Position numbers and translations under genes: made by a program
NCBI RefSeq assembly: GCF_020054945.1
Contig: NZ_JAIHAU010000008.1
Location: 1-50,402, forward strand
Length of the DNA: 50,402 nucleotides
Direction: 5' to 3'
Origin: Mahella sp.
GTDB taxonomy: Bacteria; Bacillota; Clostridia; Mahellales; Mahellaceae
Notes under the pieces: model-generated
Told to the model about the DNA's origin: nothing
The model's database searches: none
Seen by the model: only the letters and a program-made list of their open reading frames with translations
Shown: one piece after another, positions 1 to 8,855 of the stretch
Numbering within the stretch: position 1 is the first letter of the stretch
How the letters are laid out: the number at the start of each line of letters is the position of its first letter

Positions 1-10
1 TCTATAAATT

Positions 11-43
11 CCTTGCAATTAACAAGTTTGCAGGGATTTTTTT
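11..43 (+). terminator. Rho-independent terminator of an upstream gene
   Basis: CCTTGCAA at 11-18 pairs with TTGCAGG at 28-34 (one bulged T), followed by a run of seven T at 37-43. It would end a plus-strand gene lying outside the window. Confidence 0.5.
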
Positions 44-83
44 GCGCCAAAAATATAAGAAATAATAAATTCTTTTTATTTCA

Positions 84-112
84 TTGACAATGTAATTATT
101 TAATGATATTCT
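84..112 (+). promoter_or_regulatory. Sigma-A promoter of the PerR-type gene
   Basis: A perfect -35 TTGACA (84-89) is separated by 17 bases from TATTCT (107-112). It lies about 50 bases before the TTG start at 162. Confidence 0.6.
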
Positions 113-122
113 ATGCAATATG

Positions 123-136
123 ATAATGACTATTAT
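123..136 (+). promoter_or_regulatory. Candidate autoregulatory operator (ATAAT-4-ATTAT)
   Basis: ATAAT (123-127) and ATTAT (132-136) form an inverted repeat just downstream of the -10, where a repressor would block initiation. The half sites resemble those of the PerR/Fur box, but that box has one base between heptamer halves and here there are four. Autoregulation is an inference from family habit and position. Confidence 0.4.
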
Positions 137-161
137 GAAATAATTGAAACGAGGGATATGT

Positions 162-593
162 TTGAGCAATACGTTGTCTATTCCAGAGCTTTTTAAAAAA
201 TATAAAATAAAAGCGACTCCTCAGAGAATAGCTATCTATGAAATGTTGAGGGGCACGAAACAACATCCAAGCGCAGAAATGATCTATAAAACTCTGGAGA
301 ATGATTATCCTACCATGAGCCTGGCTACCGTTTATAAAACTATAGACATACTGAAAGACGCAGGTTTGATTCAGGAATTAAAAGATATGACGTCTACCGG
401 CAGATATGATGCCAATACAACACCGCATCCGCATATAATATGTATAAAATGTAATAGAGTAGATGACCTTGATCTGGACATAGCATTTGACGATGAGTTG
501 CTGAACAAAGTGAAAGAAGTAAGCGGCTATGATGTATTGTACAGTCAGGTATACTTTTATGGTTACTGCCCTGATTGTCGTATACAGGCATAG
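162..593 (+). CDS. perR: PerR-type Fur family transcriptional repressor
   Basis: A 143-aa metal-dependent repressor, probably of peroxide-stress and metal-homeostasis genes. The N-terminal winged helix contains KATPQR and the recognition helix LATVYKT. The C-terminal half has the structural zinc Cys4 pairs CIKC and CPDC. The PerR regulatory-metal ligands appear conserved: His in HPSAEMIY, Asp in GRYD, two His in HPH, and Asp in the RVDD segment, by comparison with B. subtilis PerR (H37, D85, H91, H93, D104). The TTG at 162 is preferred over the upstream TTG at 144 because CGAGGGA lies at the right spacing before it. It has its own promoter and a candidate operator. Fur or Zur roles are the alternatives; the Asp pattern favours PerR. 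Confidence 0.75.
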   Translation: MSNTLSIPELFKKYKIKATPQRIAIYEMLRGTKQHPSAEMIYKTLENDYPTMSLATVYKTIDILKDAGLIQELKDMTSTGRYDANTTPHPHIICIKCNRVDDLDLDIAFDDELLNKVKEVSGYDVLYSQVYFYGYCPDCRIQA

Positions 594-621
594 CACAGAT
601 ATAGGATCTGTGCTATGCCTG
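585..621. terminator. 16-bp perfect stem-loop between convergent genes
   Basis: Positions 585-600 are exactly complementary to 606-621 with the five-base loop ATAGG. The left arm overlaps the stop codon of the PerR-type gene, and the right arm ends four bases before the stop codon of the facing gene. There is no T-run on either side, so termination by this hairpin is likely but not classical; it may mainly protect 3' ends. Confidence 0.5.
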
Positions 622-624
622 CCG

Positions 625-1473
625 TTATTGTGCCATTTCCATGCTGTCATCGTCATCTTGGTTATCATCATCAAAATTAAGCTCCTGTGATCTGGACATC
701 ATTTCCGCAAGCATCATGAATTTATCCAGCGATTCTTGCTGTTTTTCATCCATAAGCGGTTTTATAACATTAATCACAGCCTGCATTTGTTGCTCTTTTG
801 ATTGGCTATCATCGCTTATGTTATCGATACTGTTTATAGCCTCGAAAAGTTTGAGCTTTTTTAAGAGATTGTTTATCTGATTTTGTTTATCCTCCGCCAT
901 TAACGGTTTCACAGCATCAACAGCACGCCAGATTTTATCTTTATAATCCGCGGTTTCGACAGCAGATGGTTGAAAAATATCATTTATCTGCTTTACAGCT
1001 TCATGGAGTTTAACTATGTCATCCAATATCTTTTTCCCATTGTCGTCGACATGCTTTTTAAATTCTTCCAATATGGCTCTTTGACGCTCATACAATGTCA
1101 TAGAGGATGTGGATGGTTCTAAGGTAGAATCATCCGATTTGCCAATATTGGTAAAATTATCGATATCCTCTACAAACCTGGCTATACAGCAAAAACTGTC
1201 TATAGGTTTATGAACATCTTTAGGCATATAGGGTTTTATCCCGCTAAGCAATCCGGATAGATCGGTCATGTTTTTTTTAAGTACGGTTAAATCCAACGGT
1301 TTATTTCCTTCCCCATCTTCCGGAGGAGGAAGTTCAGGGATGTTGACATCATCATCCTGACCATCCTGTGGTGTCTCAATTTGTGTCCACTCGGTATATT
1401 CATCTGCAGGTTTTGTACTTTTAGTATGTACGGCTTTTAACAATAGCAGTAAAATTATAAAATACTGAAACAT
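625..1473 (-). CDS. Membrane-anchored acidic repeat protein, function unknown
   Basis: A 282-aa protein of no family I recognise. It has an N-terminal hydrophobic segment (FIILLLLLKAV, about residues 4-15), then an acidic Pro-rich linker and an alpha-helical body. Three related helical segments are visible: GIKPYMPKDV (from about 78), AVKPLMAEDKQ (from about 187) and VIKPLMDEKQQ (from about 237), each followed by an I/L-D/N-x-hydrophobic pattern. The tail is Asp-rich. The ATG at 1473 is chosen because GGGGG at 1481-1485 sits seven bases upstream; a TTG six bases earlier is too close to it. It is the last gene of a minus-strand cluster with three tiny hydrophobic proteins, which suggests a joint membrane or spore-envelope role (inference). 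Confidence 0.7.
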   Translation of the reverse strand: MFQYFIILLLLLKAVHTKSTKPADEYTEWTQIETPQDGQDDDVNIPELPPPEDGEGNKPLDLTVLKKNMTDLSGLLSGIKPYMPKDVHKPIDSFCCIARFVEDIDNFTNIGKSDDSTLEPSTSSMTLYERQRAILEEFKKHVDDNGKKILDDIVKLHEAVKQINDIFQPSAVETADYKDKIWRAVDAVKPLMAEDKQNQINNLLKKLKLFEAINSIDNISDDSQSKEQQMQAVINVIKPLMDEKQQESLDKFMMLAEMMSRSQELNFDDDNQDDDDSMEMAQ

Positions 1474-1537
1474 AAACAATCCCCCTCTGGTTTTTTATGT
1501 ATAGGCAGGCCATAAATCGGCCTGCTTTTGAAATATG

Positions 1538-1729
1538 TCAGGCTGTCTTGCCAAAAGCGCCACCCTGGTATATCAGCACCAACAATAGGAAGAAGAAAAG
1601 TAAGCTCTCATCATCTCCAAATGCACCCGCCGCGGCTACATCATCCTTCTTGCCGAAGCCCCCGAGGAAGAAAAGCAGTATTATAATCCATAGCCACTTG
1701 CCTCCAAAAAATCCACTTTCACTCGGCAT
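1538..1729 (-). CDS. Tiny double-hydrophobic protein with LLFFF module
   Basis: A 63-aa protein made of two hydrophobic segments (WLWIIILLFFL, residues 12-22; LLFFFLLLVLIY, residues 43-54), each followed by a Gly-rich turn (GGFGKK, GGAFGK). The acidic lead FGDDES before the second segment is shared with the 63-aa gene upstream. An excellent ribosome binding site (AAAGGAGGG) lies eight bases before the ATG at 1729, so translation is credible. An in-frame ATG at 1750 lies upstream of that site and is unlikely. No known family is assigned. The size and layout recall small sporulation-associated membrane proteins such as the YjcZ type, but the sequence motif is different. Confidence 0.65.
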   Translation of the reverse strand: MPSESGFFGGKWLWIIILLFFLGGFGKKDDVAAAGAFGDDESLLFFFLLLVLIYQGGAFGKTA

Positions 1730-1781
1730 AGCGTTTACCCTCCTTTCCACTTTAAAGCATCGCCCTAATATAAGGCTTTGC

Positions 1782-1916
1782 TTATGTAATAATAAAGGGA
1801 CGTCGATTTACAGCCTCTAAAACCAAGAAGAAAAACAACAGCTCATCATCGTCAAATCGCACATCGGCTATAACCGTCAGCAGTATGAAAAAGAATAATA
1901 AAGAGCTCCCGCTCAT
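1782..1916 (-). CDS. 44-aa double-hydrophobic protein with LLFFF module
   Basis: A very short gene whose product repeats the module of its neighbours: SSLLFFFILLTVIA (residues 4-17) and DDDELLFFFLVLEA (residues 22-35). Similarity to both flanking small proteins is the main evidence that it is real. The ribosome binding site is weaker than theirs (GTAGGG about ten bases, AAGG about three bases before the ATG). It may be a decaying copy; the polar tail VNRRPFIIT differs from the Gly-rich tails of the others. Confidence 0.45.
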   Translation of the reverse strand: MSGSSLLFFFILLTVIADVRFDDDELLFFFLVLEAVNRRPFIIT

Positions 1917-1943
1917 CGCCTTTATACCCTACTTTTCTATTTT

Positions 1944-1976
1944 TACATGCTGCAAACATACAGCTTGCAGCATGTA
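1944..1976. repeat. 12-bp perfect inverted repeat within the small-protein cluster
   Basis: 1944-1955 pairs exactly with 1965-1976 around a nine-base loop. Neither side has a T-run, so it is not a normal terminator. It lies between two of the tiny genes and could stabilise or process their mRNA, or be a protein-binding site. Confidence 0.5.
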
Positions 1977-1994
1977 TCATATAGGCCCTAGATC

Positions 1995-2186
1995 TTATTT
2001 GACCGTGCCGCAGCCGCACTGATAAAATAAAACCAATAACAGGAAGAAGAATAATAAGCTTTCATCGCCACTTCCGTATCCGGATGCACCCTCGACCTTC
2101 TTCCCAAAACCACCCGCTCCGAACAATATAACCAGCAGCAAGAAGAAGAACAGTAAGCTTTCGTCATCACCGAATATTCCGGCCAT
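1995..2186 (-). CDS. Tiny protein with two LLFFFLLLV modules
   Basis: A 63-aa protein with two nearly identical hydrophobic modules: FGDDES-LLFFFLLLVILF (residues 5-22) and GSGDES-LLFFFLLLVLFY (residues 39-55). They are separated by the linker GAGGFGKKVEGASGY and followed by QCGCGTVK with two Cys. It most likely spans a membrane twice as a hairpin. The start at 2186 is fixed by TAGGAGGT nine bases upstream. It is the first gene of the minus-strand cluster and is divergent from the subtilisin gene. No function is recognised; a spore-envelope or small membrane-protein role is only a guess from lineage and size. Confidence 0.7.
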   Translation of the reverse strand: MAGIFGDDESLLFFFLLLVILFGAGGFGKKVEGASGYGSGDESLLFFFLLLVLFYQCGCGTVK

Positions 2187-2321
2187 AAGAATACCTCCTA
2201 AAAAAATAATGTTGCAAGCTTGCGCTCTACTCTATATTACGCTGCAAATATAAAATGTGTTACTTATAACATTTAGCGTGCTTATGACATAAGATGAACT
2301 ATAATGAAGGGAGGTACAATA

Positions 2322-3617
2322 ATGAGCCTTTGGTCCAATATTCTGATACAGCGTAAGGTAGATCCTGATATTCTCATGCATATGATGCGGACAGATAGTA
2401 TGGAGCAAACCGTATCGGTCATAATATTTGCAAAAGATTTAGCAGATAAAGTTACCGAAGAAGCTATATATAAAGCCAATGGCAGGATAAAATACAAGCT
2501 TCCACTGATAAAAGCCTATGCGGTGGAGCTTTCTTATAAGTATATAAAAGACCTAGCTTTATTGAAAGATGTCGTATATATCTCCAATGATGCAAACGTT
2601 AAGTGTTTTTTGGATATTGCACGGCCTGAGGTTAAAGCGCCCCAGTGTCATAGAGCAGGTTATACCGGCAGCGGTGTGACCATAGCCATACTGGATACCG
2701 GAATATATCCTCATCCTGATTTGATACAGCCCAAAAATAGAATAATAGGGTTTAAAGACCTGATAAACGGTATTAACAAGCCATATGATGATAACGGTCA
2801 CGGTACTCATGTAGCCGGAGATGCTGCTTCCAACGGTATCTCTTCCAACGGCAAGTATAAAGGCATAGCTCCTGAGAGTAATCTGGTCGGCATAAAGGTA
2901 CTAGATGAAAATGGCAGCGGAAATGTATCCGATATAGTGGCCGGTATGCAGTGGGCAACCGATAACAAGGATAAATACGGGATAAGGATAATGTCCATGT
3001 CTTTAGGCAGCAATAAGGTATTTACCGGCATAGATCCGATGATGCTGGCGGTCAAAGCCGTATGGGACAGCGGCATCGTAGTGGTAGCCGCGGCAGGCAA
3101 CAGTGGCCCTAAAGATAATACCATAGCTTCACCCGGTATCAGTCCCGTTATAATAACTGTAGGGGCTGCCGACGACAAAGGCACCACGACAATCGATGAC
3201 GACATCGTCGCCCCATTTTCCAGCCGCGGCACATCTCGAGGATGCCGCAGGGTCGATAAGCCGGATATAGTAGCGCCAGGGGTAAACATAACCTCTCTGG
3301 CGGCCGATGTCGATTACCATCCCGATAACATTGCGGGCAACAGCCATAGGCTGAGCGATGCTATCGCCGCCGGGACATACAAAAAGGGCACTGCTATAGA
3401 CCCCGCCAAATATAAAACCATGTCCGGCACGTCTTTTGCCACCCCAATAGTATCCGGAGCCATAAGCCTGCTCCTGCAAAAAAATCCGTCGCTTACACCC
3501 GACGAGGTAAAAAAGATCATATTATCATCAGGAAATCCGCTTAAAGGTCAACCCAGGAATGCACAAGGCAATGGAATGATAGATATGGAAAAAATGCTGG
3601 CTCAAGCAGCGCCTTAA
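2322..3617 (+). CDS. aprX: AprX-like intracellular subtilisin (peptidase S8)
   Basis: A 431-aa serine protease with no signal peptide. An N-terminal I9-type propeptide (about residues 25-100) precedes the S8 domain. The catalytic triad is visible: Asp125 in AILDTGIYPH, His160 in NGHGTHVAG and Ser371 in MSGTSFATP; the oxyanion Asn260 is in AAGNSGP. The sequence tracks B. subtilis AprX closely in order and length (442 aa), including IYPHPDL, DDNGHGTH and SLTPDEVK. The ATG at 2322 has GGGAGG seven bases upstream; the ATG at 2304 lies before that site. Its stop overlaps the stop of the convergent thioesterase gene by four bases. It presumably turns over proteins in the cytoplasm or in the spore mother cell (inference). 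Confidence 0.88.
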   Translation: MSLWSNILIQRKVDPDILMHMMRTDSMEQTVSVIIFAKDLADKVTEEAIYKANGRIKYKLPLIKAYAVELSYKYIKDLALLKDVVYISNDANVKCFLDIARPEVKAPQCHRAGYTGSGVTIAILDTGIYPHPDLIQPKNRIIGFKDLINGINKPYDDNGHGTHVAGDAASNGISSNGKYKGIAPESNLVGIKVLDENGSGNVSDIVAGMQWATDNKDKYGIRIMSMSLGSNKVFTGIDPMMLAVKAVWDSGIVVVAAAGNSGPKDNTIASPGISPVIITVGAADDKGTTTIDDDIVAPFSSRGTSRGCRRVDKPDIVAPGVNITSLAADVDYHPDNIAGNSHRLSDAIAAGTYKKGTAIDPAKYKTMSGTSFATPIVSGAISLLLQKNPSLTPDEVKKIILSSGNPLKGQPRNAQGNGMIDMEKMLAQAAP

Positions 3618-4030
3618 GCCAAGCATTCGGATAATAAATCATAGAGGTTTTTGTCAATTTTCTTTACGTTTACAGGTTTCATATTCTTGTTTACAAAGGC
3701 ATGTACAGTATAGCCCTCGGCTATCAAAACCTGCTCTGGTTGCTTGAGAACCCGATAGCCGAAGGTTATCCTGACGCCTTTTATTTCTTTTACGTATGTA
3801 CGTATTATAAGCCGATCCTCATAATAAGCCGGTTTTTTATAAACACAGTGACTTTCCAGCAACGGCATCAAAAGCCCGTCTTTCTCCATCTGCCCGTAGC
3901 TTCTGCCCAATGAAGCCAGAAAATCCGTCCGCCCCTCTTCGAACCATGGATAATAGTTCGAGTGATGCACTATGCCCATTTGATCGGTTTCCTTATAACG
4001 CACCTTTATATGCGTGTCATAAGAATTCAA
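3614..4030 (-). CDS. YbgC/FadM-family hot-dog acyl-CoA thioesterase
   Basis: A 138-aa single-domain 4HBT (hot-dog) protein. The signature ETDQMGIVHHSNYYPWFE near residues 14-31 contains the family catalytic Asp and the following helix entrance. Such enzymes hydrolyse acyl-CoA or acyl-ACP thioesters; substrate preference cannot be read from the sequence. The start is TTG at 4030, with GGGGG seven bases upstream and no better in-frame ATG. It follows pfkA in the same direction with 15 bases between, so it may be the last gene of that transcript. Confidence 0.85.
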   Translation of the reverse strand: MNSYDTHIKVRYKETDQMGIVHHSNYYPWFEEGRTDFLASLGRSYGQMEKDGLLMPLLESHCVYKKPAYYEDRLIIRTYVKEIKGVRITFGYRVLKQPEQVLIAEGYTVHAFVNKNMKPVNVKKIDKNLYDLLSECLA

Positions 4031-4045
4031 CGTTATGCCCCCAGT

Positions 4046-5023
4046 CTACATCGACAGGATCTGAGCCAATTGATACAGGTTCTGATTGAATGAACGTTTC
4101 ATAGACAATGCTTCTTCTATTTCAAAGTCCACTATATGATTATCCCTTATCCCCACTACTCGATTGCCTATGCCTTGTTTTAACAATTCCACTGCTCTTG
4201 CCCCCATGCTGCTGGCCAGTATTCTATCAAAGGCCGTAGGGCTGCCGCCGCGCTGTATATGGCCTAATATAGTGACTTTAACCTCCAAACCGGTTTTAGC
4301 CTCTATTTCCTTACCTACCTCGATAGTACCGCTTATCTCTTTGTTTAATACCACTCCTTCGGCCAACACTATGATGTTGTGCTGCTTACCCCTGTTTCTA
4401 CCTTGTATTATGCGCTTGCATATCTCATCCACATCAAATGGCAGCTCGGGAACTATAATGCTCTCCGCACCTCCGGCTATACCGGAATAAAGCGCTATAT
4501 CGCCGGCATTGCGGCCCATCACCTCAACGATGCTTATGCGATCATGCGAGGAAGCGGTATCCCTTAATTTGTTTATGGCATCGATGACGGTATTAACAGC
4601 CGTGCTGAAGCCTATAGTATAGTCCGTACAAGCTATGTCATTGTCTATAGTACCCGGCAGCCCTACGGTAGGCACGCCCAACCTGGTCAAATCCCTGGCT
4701 CCTCTGAATGAGCCGTCGCCACCTATCACGACTATTCCCTCTATACCATGCTTTTTTATAACCCCAATAGCCTTTTGCATACCGGCTTCGGTTTTAAATT
4801 CCTCGCTGCGAGCAGTTCTTAAGATGGTGCCGCCCCTATGCAATATATCGCCTACGGCCGACATATCCAACTCTTGAATCTCATCGCGAATAAGGCCATG
4901 AAATCCTCTCATTATACCTAAAGTCCTTATATCGTTGTATGCGCCGGTGCGTACTACCGCCCTTATGGCCGCATTCATGCCCGGTGCATCTCCGCCGCTG
5001 GTTAAAACGCCTATCGTCTTCAT
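4046..5023 (-). CDS. pfkA: ATP-dependent 6-phosphofructokinase
   Basis: A 325-aa enzyme that phosphorylates fructose 6-phosphate to fructose 1,6-bisphosphate, the committed step of glycolysis. Visible motifs are [12 protein letters not shown] (ATP-site start), [11 protein letters not shown] (ATP phosphate binding), TIDNDI with the catalytic Asp, and [10 protein letters not shown] and [14 protein letters not shown] for the sugar phosphate site. Length is normal for the bacterial tetrameric, allosteric form. The ATG at 5023 has GGAGGT six bases upstream; the GTG at 5035 is too close to it. It lies downstream of dnaE and mtrB, as pfkA often follows dnaE in Firmicutes. Confidence 0.96.
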   Translation of the reverse strand: MKTIGVLTSGGDAPGMNAAIRAVVRTGAYNDIRTLGIMRGFHGLIRDEIQELDMSAVGDILHRGGTILRTARSEEFKTEAGMQKAIGVIKKHGIEGIVVIGGDGSFRGARDLTRLGVPTVGLPGTIDNDIACTDYTIGFSTAVNTVIDAINKLRDTASSHDRISIVEVMGRNAGDIALYSGIAGGAESIIVPELPFDVDEICKRIIQGRNRGKQHNIIVLAEGVVLNKEISGTIEVGKEIEAKTGLEVKVTILGHIQRGGSPTAFDRILASSMGARAVELLKQGIGNRVVGIRDNHIVDFEIEEALSMKRSFNQNLYQLAQILSM

Positions 5024-5085
5024 ATGTACCTCCACTTTATGATATTATGTTTAAGTTTATCTAAAATTTCTTATTACGTCAAGCA

Positions 5086-5319
5086 TCAGTCACTGCTAAG
5101 CTCGCCCATCTTTGTAAGTATTGTGGCTTTACCTCTGATTTTTATGGCAGCAGTATTTTCGGTAAATTGGGCTATCATTACCTCTCCCTTGTCCAGTTTC
5201 TCGGTATGATGAAATTTCGTATCCCGTCCTCTGGTCAACCCTATAATGGTTACGCCGTCTTCCAATGCTTTAATGCATATATAATCTCCTAATATTTCAT
5301 CCAATTTATCCTGTTCCAT
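5086..5319 (-). CDS. mtrB: trp RNA-binding attenuation protein TRAP (MtrB)
   Basis: A 77-aa protein matching B. subtilis TRAP almost throughout: [49 protein letters not shown] forms an 11-subunit ring that binds tryptophan and wraps RNA carrying GAG/UAG repeats, attenuating trp mRNA. The RNA-contact residues Lys37, Lys56 and Arg58 of B. subtilis correspond to Lys41, Lys60 and Arg62 here, and the Trp-pocket Thr25 to Thr29. The ATG at 5319 follows AAGGAGA at good spacing; the longer reading frame upstream overlaps the end of dnaE and has no family similarity. It lies between dnaE and pfkA with no trp gene or anti-TRAP in the window. Confidence 0.93.
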   Translation of the reverse strand: MEQDKLDEILGDYICIKALEDGVTIIGLTRGRDTKFHHTEKLDKGEVMIAQFTENTAAIKIRGKATILTKMGELSSD

Positions 5320-5369
5320 TTTTAAGTTCTCCTTAATTCTCAGTATGTCGTTGTTAAAACCCAGCAACA

Positions 5370-8300
5370 TTATATCACTTTCACACACTCGCTGCCCAAA
5401 AGTTTTTCGAGCCTATTTAACAGTTCCGGCGTGAGTTCTATCCAAAGTTTCTTATCAGCCATGAAACGATGTTTAGATGCTTCATCATATAAATAAACGG
5501 GCACTTTGCCGCTGTAACATTCCAACAGAGGCTTTATATCCTCTGTGATGCTCACATTCTTTCCTTTACCTATAATAAGATATAGACGATGGGCTTTATT
5601 CGATTGCGGTAAAGGATTGACCTCATCGCATATAAGCTTCGGCTCTTCACCTTCGCGCGCGCTTATACGGCCGCGTATCAGTACGATGTTATCCGGTTTT
5701 AGCATGGACAAATAACGGTTGTATACCGTAGGGAATACCAATACTTCTATAGCTCCGTAAAGGTCTTCTAGCGTCATAAAAGCCATCAAGCTATCGTTTT
5801 TTGTAGTTTTTGTCTTTATAGCGGTTATTATACCGCCCATTACGACGTTATCGCCGTCTTTGACCGACATACCATCTTCTAAAATATCTTCGTCGTTCTC
5901 ATCTATTTTCAATGCCTTTATATGCGCCGTGTTAGCGGTACAGCAGCTTTCGAGGATATCGCTGTGTTCTGCAAGTGGATGCCCGCTAACATATATGCCC
6001 AGCGTTTCTTTCTCCATTGTCAGTATATCTTTAACAGGATATTCGGGTATATCGGGTAATTCGTCGCTTTCACTTGAGACTTGCAGTGTTGCGGCCTTAT
6101 CAAAAATCGATACCTGTCCATCCAGATTCTCTTTCTTGTTGCGCCACGTACTTTCCATAATACGCTCGTAAACCTTCAGCAGCGCCGAGCGCTTTATACC
6201 CAATGAATCAAATGCTCCGCATTTTATGAGGCTTTCCATCATCTTTTTATTTATAGCACGCATATCAACTTTGCGGCACATATCGGTGAAGCTGGTAAAC
6301 ATGCCTTCGCTTTCTCGGGCATTTATTATGGCATTTATGGCCTCTTTGCCTACGTTTTTTACGGCGGCCAGCCCAAATCTTATAGTATCGCTCTCAACGC
6401 TGAATTTAGCATTACTACGGTTTATATCCGGAGGTAATATTCTTATGCCTATGCGCTTGGCTGCCTGTATATAATAAGCTATTTTATCGGTGTTATCCAT
6501 AAAGCTGTTCATCATAGCCGCCATAAATTCAATAGGGTAGTGGCACTTAAGCCATGCTGTCTGATACGCTATAACTGCATAGGCGGCAGCATGGCACTTG
6601 TTAAAGGCATAATTCGCAAATTCCTCCATCTCATCAAAAATCGCGCTGGCACTGGCTTCATCTATGCCATTGCGCACAGCACCGGGCACTACTATATTGC
6701 CTTCCCCATCCACTACGCCGTATATGAAGCTTTGGCGTTCTTTTTCCATTACGTCAGCTTTCTTTTTGGCCATGGCTCGGCGTACAAGATCAGCTCTGCC
6801 CATGGAATAACCGGCAATATCCCTGACTATCTGCATAACCTGCTCCTGATAAACCATACACCCGTAGGTCACCTCTAAAATAGGACGAAGGCACGGATGT
6901 GTATACGATATGTGCTGAGGATCTTTTTTGCCTGCCAAGTATCTCGGTATTTGTTCCATAGGACCTGGCCTGTATAACGATATACCCGCGATTATATCCT
7001 CAAGGCAAGATGGCTTTAACTCCTTCATAAACTGTTTCATTCCCGCACTTTCCAGCTGAAACACGCCATCGGTATCTCCCCGCCCTATCATATCATACAC
7101 TGCGGCATCATCAAACGACAAGCTGTCCAAATCCACATCGATATGCCTGTTGGATCGCACCATATCCACAGCATCTCGTATAACCGTCAGCGTTCTCAAG
7201 CCCAGAAAGTCCATCTTAAGCAGGCCTAATTCTTCCAGCGTTCCCATGGTAAACTGTGTGGTTATCACATCGTCATTGCGTTGAAGTGGCACATATTCCG
7301 TTAACGGCTTTTCTGATATAACTACTCCCGCAGCATGCGTCGAAGCATGTCGCGGTAACCCTTCCAAGGCTTTAGCCGTATCTATCAGGCGCTTTATGCG
7401 CGCATCCTGATATGCCTCGCGCAATTCGCCGCTTATGCTTAAAGCTTTATCAATGGTCATGCCCAATTGAAACGGTATCATCTTGGCTACGGCATCCACT
7501 TCGGCATAACTCATATTAAGGGCGCGCCCAACATCGCGTATGGCCGCCCGAGCCGCCATGGTCCCGAATGTGATTATCTGCGCCACGCGGTCATAACCGT
7601 ACTTATGAAATACATAATCTATAACCTCCTGGCGGCGCTCGAAACAGAAGTCGACATCTATATCCGGCATGCTAACCCGTTCAGGATTAAGCAAGCGCTC
7701 AAAAAGCAGACCGAACTGCAGCGGGTCGACATTTGTTATGTTCAATGCATATGCGACAAGGCTGCCTACGCCGCTGCCACGACCAGGACCCACCATTATA
7801 CCGTTGTCTTTTGCATATTTAACAAAATCCCATACTATGAGAAAATAGTCAACATATCCCATCTGGCATATAACGCTCAATTCATACTCCAGCCTGTCCC
7901 TTACCTGCGGCGTTATATCGCTGTAACGCCGTTTAATGCCCTCCTCACACAATTGCCTGAGATACTGTTCTGATGTAAAGCCCGATGGTACATCGTACTT
8001 TGGCAAATAACGTTTGCTAAAGTCAAAGGTTACATTACAGCGATCAGCTATCGCAACACTGTTGCTTATAGCCTCCGGTATATAATCAAAGGATTCATAC
8101 ATCTCCAATGGCGACTTGAGATAAAATTGATCTGTTTGAAAACGCATTCTATCAGGGGTATCTATAGTCTTACCAGTTTGTATGCACAACAGGACATCAT
8201 GAGCATCGGCATCGGCCTTGTCCACATAATGGACATCGTTGGTGGCTACCAGCGGGATGCCGGTACGCCGCGATATCCTTATCAGCTCCTGAATCACACG

Positions 8301-8852
8301 CTGTTCATCATCTATGCCGTGATCCTGCAGTTCGAGGTAAAAATTACCGTCGCCAAATATATCGTTAAACTTCAACGCCATCTGTTCGGCTTCTTCATAA
8401 CGCTGCTCGAGTATGAGCACAGGTATGCTCCCCGCAAGGCAGCCGCTTAAAGCTATAAGACCTTCATGATATTGCTGCAGCAGCTGCATATCCACCCTCG
8501 GCTTGTAATAAAACCCATCTATAAATCCTGTCGATACCAGTTTTATAAGGTTCTTATAACCGCCATTATCCTTGGCCAATAACGTCAAATGCGCATACGA
8601 ATCATCTATATGAGGCTCTTTATCGGACAAAGAGCGTGGAGCGACATATACTTCACAACCGATAATCGGCTTTATACCCGCTGCACTGGCCTCTTTATAA
8701 AAATGAACCACACCGTACATGTTGCCATGGTCGGTAATGGCTATGCTGCCCATACCCAATTCTTGGCACCGTTTTATCAGATCCTTTACACGTCCTGCAC
8801 CGTCCAATAAGCTGTATTCTGTATGCACATGTAAATGACTAAATCTAGGCAT
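5370..8852 (-). CDS. dnaE: DNA polymerase III alpha subunit DnaE
   Basis: An 1160-aa C-family polymerase without a proofreading exonuclease domain. It starts with a PHP domain ([14 protein letters not shown], residues 7-20), followed by the palm with [10 protein letters not shown] (355-364) and the catalytic acidic motif PDIDVDF (396-402). Helix-hairpin-helix DNA binding and an OB fold follow ([15 protein letters not shown] region). In Firmicutes with PolC, DnaE extends RNA primers before hand-off to PolC (known for B. subtilis). It starts three bases after crh and belongs to the rapZ-whiA-crh transcript. Confidence 0.97.
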   Translation of the reverse strand: MPRFSHLHVHTEYSLLDGAGRVKDLIKRCQELGMGSIAITDHGNMYGVVHFYKEASAAGIKPIIGCEVYVAPRSLSDKEPHIDDSYAHLTLLAKDNGGYKNLIKLVSTGFIDGFYYKPRVDMQLLQQYHEGLIALSGCLAGSIPVLILEQRYEEAEQMALKFNDIFGDGNFYLELQDHGIDDEQRVIQELIRISRRTGIPLVATNDVHYVDKADADAHDVLLCIQTGKTIDTPDRMRFQTDQFYLKSPLEMYESFDYIPEAISNSVAIADRCNVTFDFSKRYLPKYDVPSGFTSEQYLRQLCEEGIKRRYSDITPQVRDRLEYELSVICQMGYVDYFLIVWDFVKYAKDNGIMVGPGRGSGVGSLVAYALNITNVDPLQFGLLFERLLNPERVSMPDIDVDFCFERRQEVIDYVFHKYGYDRVAQIITFGTMAARAAIRDVGRALNMSYAEVDAVAKMIPFQLGMTIDKALSISGELREAYQDARIKRLIDTAKALEGLPRHASTHAAGVVISEKPLTEYVPLQRNDDVITTQFTMGTLEELGLLKMDFLGLRTLTVIRDAVDMVRSNRHIDVDLDSLSFDDAAVYDMIGRGDTDGVFQLESAGMKQFMKELKPSCLEDIIAGISLYRPGPMEQIPRYLAGKKDPQHISYTHPCLRPILEVTYGCMVYQEQVMQIVRDIAGYSMGRADLVRRAMAKKKADVMEKERQSFIYGVVDGEGNIVVPGAVRNGIDEASASAIFDEMEEFANYAFNKCHAAAYAVIAYQTAWLKCHYPIEFMAAMMNSFMDNTDKIAYYIQAAKRIGIRILPPDINRSNAKFSVESDTIRFGLAAVKNVGKEAINAIINARESEGMFTSFTDMCRKVDMRAINKKMMESLIKCGAFDSLGIKRSALLKVYERIMESTWRNKKENLDGQVSIFDKAATLQVSSESDELPDIPEYPVKDILTMEKETLGIYVSGHPLAEHSDILESCCTANTAHIKALKIDENDEDILEDGMSVKDGDNVVMGGIITAIKTKTTKNDSLMAFMTLEDLYGAIEVLVFPTVYNRYLSMLKPDNIVLIRGRISAREGEEPKLICDEVNPLPQSNKAHRLYLIIGKGKNVSITEDIKPLLECYSGKVPVYLYDEASKHRFMADKKLWIELTPELLNRLEKLLGSECVKVI

Positions 8853-8855
8853 ATA

